Positions 32,601-36,316 of a DNA stretch of 36,316 bases are shown here, piece by piece. Numbering within the stretch: position 1 is the stretch's first letter; each line of letters begins with the position of its first letter. This stretch comes from an uncultured Verrucomicrobiota bacterium (GTDB lineage Bacteria > Verrucomicrobiota > Verrucomicrobiia > Verrucomicrobiales > Akkermansiaceae): positions 1-36,316 of the forward strand of contig CALMKO010000311.1 of NCBI GenBank assembly GCA_937867415.1, in the 5' to 3' direction. The translations under genes were made by a program, and so were the position numbers. Under the pieces are notes generated by a model. That model did no database searches and had not been told where the DNA came from. It saw only the letters and a list, made by a program, of their open reading frames with translations.

Positions 32601-33572
32601 ATGAACGAATTGGCACGTGCCCGCTACGTGATTGAAACTGAGATTGAGAGCCTGCACGGGATGGCCGCGCGCTTGGACCACCGGCTTGTCACTGCCGTGC
32701 AAATTCTCAAGCATACGCTCGAAAATCGTGGCAAGATCGTGGTCATCGGCGTGGGGAAATCCGGCAATATCTGCCACAAGATCGCGGCCACCCTCAACTC
32801 CACCGGTGCCACGGCTGTCGTTCTGGATTCCCAAAACGCGCTTCATGGCGATCTCGGTTTACTTTCGGATGGGGACGCGCTCATCGCTCTTTCCTACTCG
32901 GGGGAGACTCGCGAGCTGCTGGATCTGCTGCCGTTCATCAAGCGCTTCGACATCAAGCTCATCGCTCTAACGGGAAATCCGGGCTCAAGTCTCGCCGGCT
33001 TCAGCGACGTGACGCTCGACACTTCAATTGAAAAGGAGGCCTGCCCGCTGAATCTGGCACCCACCTCCTCATCCACCGCCATGCTGGTGATGGGCGATGT
33101 GCTGGCGATGGTGCTGCTGGAGATGCGCGGATTTACCGAGGCTGATTTCGCGCGCTTTCATCCCGGCGGTTCGCTCGGCAAGGCCCTGCTCACGCGTGTC
33201 TCGGATATCATGCGCAGCGACACCGCCTTGCCGACGGTGAATGAAGCGGCGGACGTCTTCGCCGCGTTGGATGCCATGAACCGCGCTCGTGCCGGGGCTT
33301 GCCTGATCATCGCGGAGGATGGCGGACTCGCTGGGATTTTTACTCATGGAGATTTCGCCCGCAGCTTCCGCAGTGATCCGCTGTTAGGCGGGAAACCGGT
33401 GGCCGGACTGATGACCCGCAAGCCAGTCACGGTGCAGGCGGACGCACTCGCCGTGGAGGTTTTAAGAACTCTGGGGCAGAATCGGATCGATGACATCGTC
33501 GTCCTGGATTCCGCAAACAAGCCGATCGGGCTGATTGATACGCAGGACCTCGCCCGCTTGAAAATCGTCTGA
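32601..33572 (+). CDS. kdsD: D-arabinose-5-phosphate isomerase, KdsD/KpsF family
   Basis: The enzyme interconverts ribulose-5-phosphate and arabinose-5-phosphate, the precursor of Kdo in lipopolysaccharide. From ATG 32601 there are 323 residues. The SIS domain covers about 33-170 with VVIGVGKSGNICHKIAATLNSTG, the catalytic-histidine region ALHGDLGLLSDGD (His82), YSGETRELLDLL and TSSSTAMLVMGD. The FHPGGSLGKALL link leads into two CBS domains (about 205-323) with VSDIMR and GLMTRKPVTVQADA. The usual FVHPxEAxHGDLG is altered to VVLDSQNALHGDLG, so some residues around the active site differ. It is followed by hisF after 48 bases. An upstream in-frame start at 32508 has no supporting similarity. 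Confidence 0.93.
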   Translation: MNELARARYVIETEIESLHGMAARLDHRLVTAVQILKHTLENRGKIVVIGVGKSGNICHKIAATLNSTGATAVVLDSQNALHGDLGLLSDGDALIALSYSGETRELLDLLPFIKRFDIKLIALTGNPGSSLAGFSDVTLDTSIEKEACPLNLAPTSSSTAMLVMGDVLAMVLLEMRGFTEADFARFHPGGSLGKALLTRVSDIMRSDTALPTVNEAADVFAALDAMNRARAGACLIIAEDGGLAGIFTHGDFARSFRSDPLLGGKPVAGLMTRKPVTVQADALAVEVLRTLGQNRIDDIVVLDSANKPIGLIDTQDLARLKIV

Positions 33573-33620
33573 GCTCCCCTTTTGCTTGGCGGATGAATCG
33601 CCAAGCGCTTTGATCCGCCC

Positions 33621-34388
33621 GTGCTTGCCAAACGAATCATTCCCTGTCTCGACGTCACCGACGGCCGCGTCGTCAAAGGCGTCAACTTCGTGGATCTCAT
33701 CGATGCCGGAGATCCGGTGGAATGCGCCATCGCCTACAATCTCCAACAAGCCGATGAGCTGGTGTTTCTGGACATCACCGCCTCGTCCGACCGCCGCAAC
33801 ACCATGGTGGACGTCGTCCGCCGCACCGCCGAGAAATGCTTTATCCCGCTCACCGTCGGCGGTGGGATCCGCAGTGTGGAAAACATGCGGGAAATGCTGC
33901 TCGCGGGTGCTGACAAGGTGGGCATCAACACGTCTGCTGTGACTGATCCCGCGCTGGTCGATGCGGGAGCCAAGGCATTTGGGAGCCAGTGCATCGTCGT
34001 CGCCATCGACGCCAAGCGGGAAGCTCCGGGAAAATGGGGCGTTTACACTCACGGCGGGCGCACCCCGGTGGGTATCGATGCGGTCGAGTGGGCCAAGGAA
34101 GTCTGGCGCCGTGGGGCGGGGGAGATCCTTTTGACGAGCATGGACTCGGACGGCACCCAGGCGGGCTATGATATCGAGCTTACTGCTGCGGTTTCCTCCG
34201 CCATCGGTATCCCGGTCATTGCCAGCGGGGGAGCTGGAAATCTCGACCACATGGTCGATGTGCTCAACGCGGGAAAAGCTGATGCCGTGCTCGCTGCCAG
34301 TATTTTCCATTTCGGGATGCACACCGTGTCCGAGGCCAAGCGCCACTTCGCCGAGCGCGGCGTGCCTGTTAGGCCGATGGTCGATTAG
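33621..34388 (+). CDS. hisF: Imidazole glycerol phosphate synthase subunit HisF
   Basis: HisF is the cyclase half of the HisH-HisF enzyme, making imidazole glycerol phosphate and AICAR in histidine synthesis. The 255-residue (beta-alpha)8 barrel starts at GTG 33621 with [22 protein letters not shown], carrying the catalytic Asp11. The second catalytic Asp is in VVAIDAKR. Phosphate-binding glycines are seen in TVGGGIRS and [11 protein letters not shown], and [16 protein letters not shown] is also conserved. No other his gene is in the window, so the pathway is dispersed. Confidence 0.97.
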   Translation: MLAKRIIPCLDVTDGRVVKGVNFVDLIDAGDPVECAIAYNLQQADELVFLDITASSDRRNTMVDVVRRTAEKCFIPLTVGGGIRSVENMREMLLAGADKVGINTSAVTDPALVDAGAKAFGSQCIVVAIDAKREAPGKWGVYTHGGRTPVGIDAVEWAKEVWRRGAGEILLTSMDSDGTQAGYDIELTAAVSSAIGIPVIASGGAGNLDHMVDVLNAGKADAVLAASIFHFGMHTVSEAKRHFAERGVPVRPMVD

Positions 34389-34463
34389 CCGGCCCGCCGG
34401 GCGCGTTACGAACGGTAAATTCCCATTTGATTTTTTCCCGGGAAGCCCCCACAAGCTTCGGGT

Positions 34464-35021
34464 ATGGCGAAAGCGAAAGACGAAAATCGAGTATTGGTGA
34501 AGGTGTTTCTGTATGGAATCCAGCCGCAGATCTGGCGGCGGTTCTCGATTTCCGCAGACATCACGTTTGTTCAGTTCAGTGACGCGCTGCAGGCGGTGAT
34601 GGGTTGGGACAACAAAAGCCCTCACGAGTTCCGCCATGGCAAGGGCAAGCGGCTGGTGGACGTCATCGGCCCGATCGGGCTGGAGGATCAGACGGCGGGC
34701 GAGTTTCAAGACGAGGCCGTGCTGACCGTCGCCGAGTTTCTGGGTCGCCGAAAGCTGCCCATCCGGATCCTCTACCGCTATGATTTCGCCGATGAGTGGA
34801 TCCATGAAATCGTCTTCGAAAAAAAGGTGGCCGGTGAGGGCGGGCCGGAGGTGCTTGAAGGGGCCAGAGCTTGCCCGCCCGAGGATTTCGGGGGGACCTT
34901 CCAATACATGCAAGCGCTGCACGGCGAAATCGAGTGGGCCCACCCGGGCTACGACCCCGAGGCCTTCGACCCGAAGGCGGTCGATTTCTCGGGCAAAAAA
35001 GCCGTGAAGAAGCGCCGGTAG
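34464..35021 (+). CDS. Plasmid pRiA4b ORF-3-like protein
   Basis: The 185-residue protein matches the pRiA4b ORF-3 family, named after an Agrobacterium rhizogenes plasmid gene: YGIQPQIWRRFSISADITFVQFSDALQAVMGW at the N-terminus, HEFRHGK near 55, ILYRYDFADEWIHEIVFE near 100-118, ACPPEDFGG near 135, and FDPKAVDF near the end. The family's biochemical role is not established. A basic C-terminal tail (KKAVKKRR) is seen. It stands between hisF and the IscU-like gene without overlap. Such genes are often mobile, but no repeats or mobility genes were noticed beside it. Confidence 0.87.
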   Translation: MAKAKDENRVLVKVFLYGIQPQIWRRFSISADITFVQFSDALQAVMGWDNKSPHEFRHGKGKRLVDVIGPIGLEDQTAGEFQDEAVLTVAEFLGRRKLPIRILYRYDFADEWIHEIVFEKKVAGEGGPEVLEGARACPPEDFGGTFQYMQALHGEIEWAHPGYDPEAFDPKAVDFSGKKAVKKRR

Positions 35022-35118
35022 TCCGGCCTGGCGCCCGCGAGACCCCATCCAAGTGGAAACCAAGGCTGGCATTGCAGATCTGGCGTGGCTATCCTTGCCC
35101 TGCAGCCCCATCCAACTC

Positions 35119-35601
35119 ATGAGTTCGTTCGAAACCAAAGTGCAGGAAGCCCTTGCCAATCCACACAACCAAGGGGAAATCCCGAATGCCGACGGCGTTG
35201 GCACCGTCGGCTCGCCCGAATGCGGTGACATGCTGCGGATGTGGCTGAAGTTTACGGAAAAAGACGGCAAGCGAGTGATCGATCGTGCGTCATTCCAAGC
35301 GTTCGGGTGCCAGACCGCCATCGCCGTGGCCTCCATGGCCACCGAGCTTCTGCGCGGGAAAACCGCTGCCGAAGCCAAGGATCTGACCGTGCAAGAGCTC
35401 ACCGGCGGGCTCGGCCCGCTGCCGCCGATGAAGATCCACTGCGGGCAGCTGGTGGAAGGTGCCCTTCGCAACGCGCTGGAGAATGATGCTGCCGGAACCC
35501 CCGGAAAAGTGGACGCGCTGCCCGCCAACCAAGCTCCGACTCTGGCCGCATCCCTGCACCGCAAGCCCGCTGGGACCGTCCGGATCGTCCCACTCGACTG
35601 A
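35119..35601 (+). CDS. IscU/NifU-like iron-sulfur cluster scaffold protein
   Basis: From ATG 35119 the protein has 160 residues. It has the three cluster-binding cysteines of the IscU/NifU N-terminal domain: C35 in GSPECGDM, with the following Asp37; C64 in AFGCQTAIA; and C108 in PPMKIHCGQLVEGAL. The last motif is the characteristic one. The scaffold receives sulfur from a cysteine desulfurase and passes [2Fe-2S] or [4Fe-4S] clusters to apo-proteins such as LipA, QueG or HiPIP. The C-terminal 40 residues are extra compared with IscU and have no cysteine. No desulfurase or chaperone gene is next to it. The frame is open to 35053, but the family-like part starts here. Confidence 0.9.
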   Translation: MSSFETKVQEALANPHNQGEIPNADGVGTVGSPECGDMLRMWLKFTEKDGKRVIDRASFQAFGCQTAIAVASMATELLRGKTAAEAKDLTVQELTGGLGPLPPMKIHCGQLVEGALRNALENDAAGTPGKVDALPANQAPTLAASLHRKPAGTVRIVPLD

Positions 35602-35615
35602 GAAATATGAGCTGG

Positions 35616-35643
35616 CGATGATAAAGATCCCGCATCTTCATCG
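35616..35643 (+). terminator. Possible hairpin after the IscU-like gene
   Basis: CGATGA...AGAT and ATCTTCATCG pair across a CCCGC loop with a 3-base bulge, beginning 15 bases after the stop. Only a weak T-rich tail follows, so termination is uncertain. Confidence 0.3.
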
Positions 35644-35672
35644 TTAGCTATTCTCCAACCCTATTCGATTTT

Positions 35673-36316
35673 GTGTTAGAGCTTCAAGAAGTCATTTTTA
35701 CGATCCGCAAAGACGGGGAGGACGTGCCCTTGGTGGATCGTGTCTCGCTGCGCGTCCCACAGGGGCACTTCATGGCCATCGTCGGACCATCGGGTTGCGG
35801 GAAGACAACCCTTCTCAAGACCATCGCCGGTCTGAACCCGGAGTCGGGTGGTGCTTTGTTCTGGAATTCGCGGAATCTATCGGAAGAAGGCGATTTCCTC
35901 GCATCCGAGATCGGCTACGTCCCGCAGTTTTCCATCGCTTATGATCCGCTGACGGTGGATGAATCCGTGGAAGCTGCCACGCGCTTGCGAGTCCGCACCC
36001 GCAGCACGGAAGAACTGGATCACCGGATCGACCGGGTGCTCGACGAGACCGGGCTCAGCCCCATCAGCGACCGGCAGGTCAAGGTGCTCTCGGGAGGTCA
36101 AAAGCGCCGCCTGGGTCTTGCCATGGAGTTGGTCTCGGATCCCAAGCTGCTTCTTTGTGACGAGGTGACCTCCGGCCTCGACCCTCGCTCCGAACGGGAG
36201 ATCGTGCACCTTCTTCACGACCTCTCTCGCAAGGACGGCCGGATCGTGCTTTCCGTCACCCATTCGCTCGCGCATCTGGAGTTGTATGATTCCATTCTGG
36301 TTCTGCACGAGGGGAA
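35673..36316 (+). CDS. ABC transporter ATP-binding protein (partial, 3' end outside window)
   Basis: A GTG at 35673 opens a frame of 214 codons that runs off the right edge. The order of motifs is that of an ABC ATPase: Walker A GPSGCGKTT (38-46), a Q-loop in GYVPQFSIAYDPLTVDESV, the signature LSGGQKRRLGLAMELVSDP, Walker B KLLLCDEVTSGLDP and the H-loop VTHS. The phrase SGLDPRSEREIVHLL is close to the ABCG/ABC-2 type exporter branch, which commonly carries FHA or membrane domains behind the ATPase. Whether this gene continues into such a domain is not visible. It is separated by 71 bases from the IscU-like gene. Confidence 0.92.
   Translation, partial: MLELQEVIFTIRKDGEDVPLVDRVSLRVPQGHFMAIVGPSGCGKTTLLKTIAGLNPESGGALFWNSRNLSEEGDFLASEIGYVPQFSIAYDPLTVDESVEAATRLRVRTRSTEELDHRIDRVLDETGLSPISDRQVKVLSGGQKRRLGLAMELVSDPKLLLCDEVTSGLDPRSEREIVHLLHDLSRKDGRIVLSVTHSLAHLELYDSILVLHEG

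Noticed and set aside
33462-35564. A 700-codon open frame on the minus strand
   Set aside because: It lies antisense to kdsD, hisF, the pRiA4b-like gene and the IscU-like gene, all of which have clear family motifs. The long frame is explained by codon bias in GC-rich genes; it has no domain-like content.
1-36316. The word GTTAG/CTAAC recurring inside genes, often as a TTA leucine codon followed by G
   Set aside because: About 30 copies on both strands is not above what base composition would give, and TTA followed by other bases also occurs, so no motif is claimed.

Overview
This looks like about 36 kb of chromosome from a moderately GC-rich member of the Verrucomicrobiota, probably class Verrucomicrobiae. 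That assignment is an inference. It rests on a passenger-repeat (autotransporter-associated beta-strand) protein with a Verrucomicrobia-style C-terminus, a small membrane-anchored partner behind an ECF sigma factor, a GlmU-like acetyltransferase without its uridylyltransferase half, an IF-1 with a basic N-terminal extension, a histidine kinase carrying discoidin-like modules, and a general lack of strong Shine-Dalgarno sites. No rRNA, tRNA, CRISPR array, insertion sequence or phage gene was recognised. Both ends cut genes: an anti-sigma-like gene on the left and an ABC ATPase on the right.

Layout. 1-2981 (minus): a HiPIP electron carrier with its own terminator, then lipA, an EVE-domain protein, an ECF sigma factor and its likely membrane partner. 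3171-8108 (plus): murI, glmM, a GlmU-type acetyltransferase and glmS, a cluster supplying D-glutamate and amino-sugar precursors for the cell wall. 8137-10101 (minus): a secreted SGNH hydrolase set among beta-strand repeats. 10284-14763 (plus): aroK, queG and a giant DUF2339 membrane protein, linked by start/stop overlaps. 14816-16204 (minus): a TPR protein. 16434-16727 (plus): infA. 16741-17520 (minus): scpA. 17619-19262 (plus): an AsmA-like membrane protein. 19266-20171 (minus): metF. 20291-22212 (plus): a six-EF-hand secreted protein and an HXXXD acyltransferase-like protein. 22280-23991 (minus): mazG overlapping a rhomboid protease. 24360-24758 (minus): an RRM protein with a glycine-rich tail and a large leader hairpin. 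25026-27192 (plus): a DUF485 protein with an acetate-type symporter. 27221-28567 (minus): pyrH and frr. 28724-31515 (plus): a two-component system. 31716-32279 (minus): an unknown exported protein. 32601-36316 (plus): kdsD, hisF, a pRiA4b ORF-3-like gene, an IscU/NifU-like scaffold and the start of an ABC transporter.

Most genes are housekeeping: cell wall, lipoate, shikimate, queuosine, folate, pyrimidine, histidine, Kdo and translation. The least explained features are non-coding. The strongest is a structured segment between the response regulator and its terminator (31554-31683). It has two hairpins that both display a GAGG loop, flanked by a 10-bp inverted repeat. Next are a perfect 11-bp inverted repeat in the leader of the RRM gene and a terminator-like hairpin that ends 14 bases before the infA start codon.
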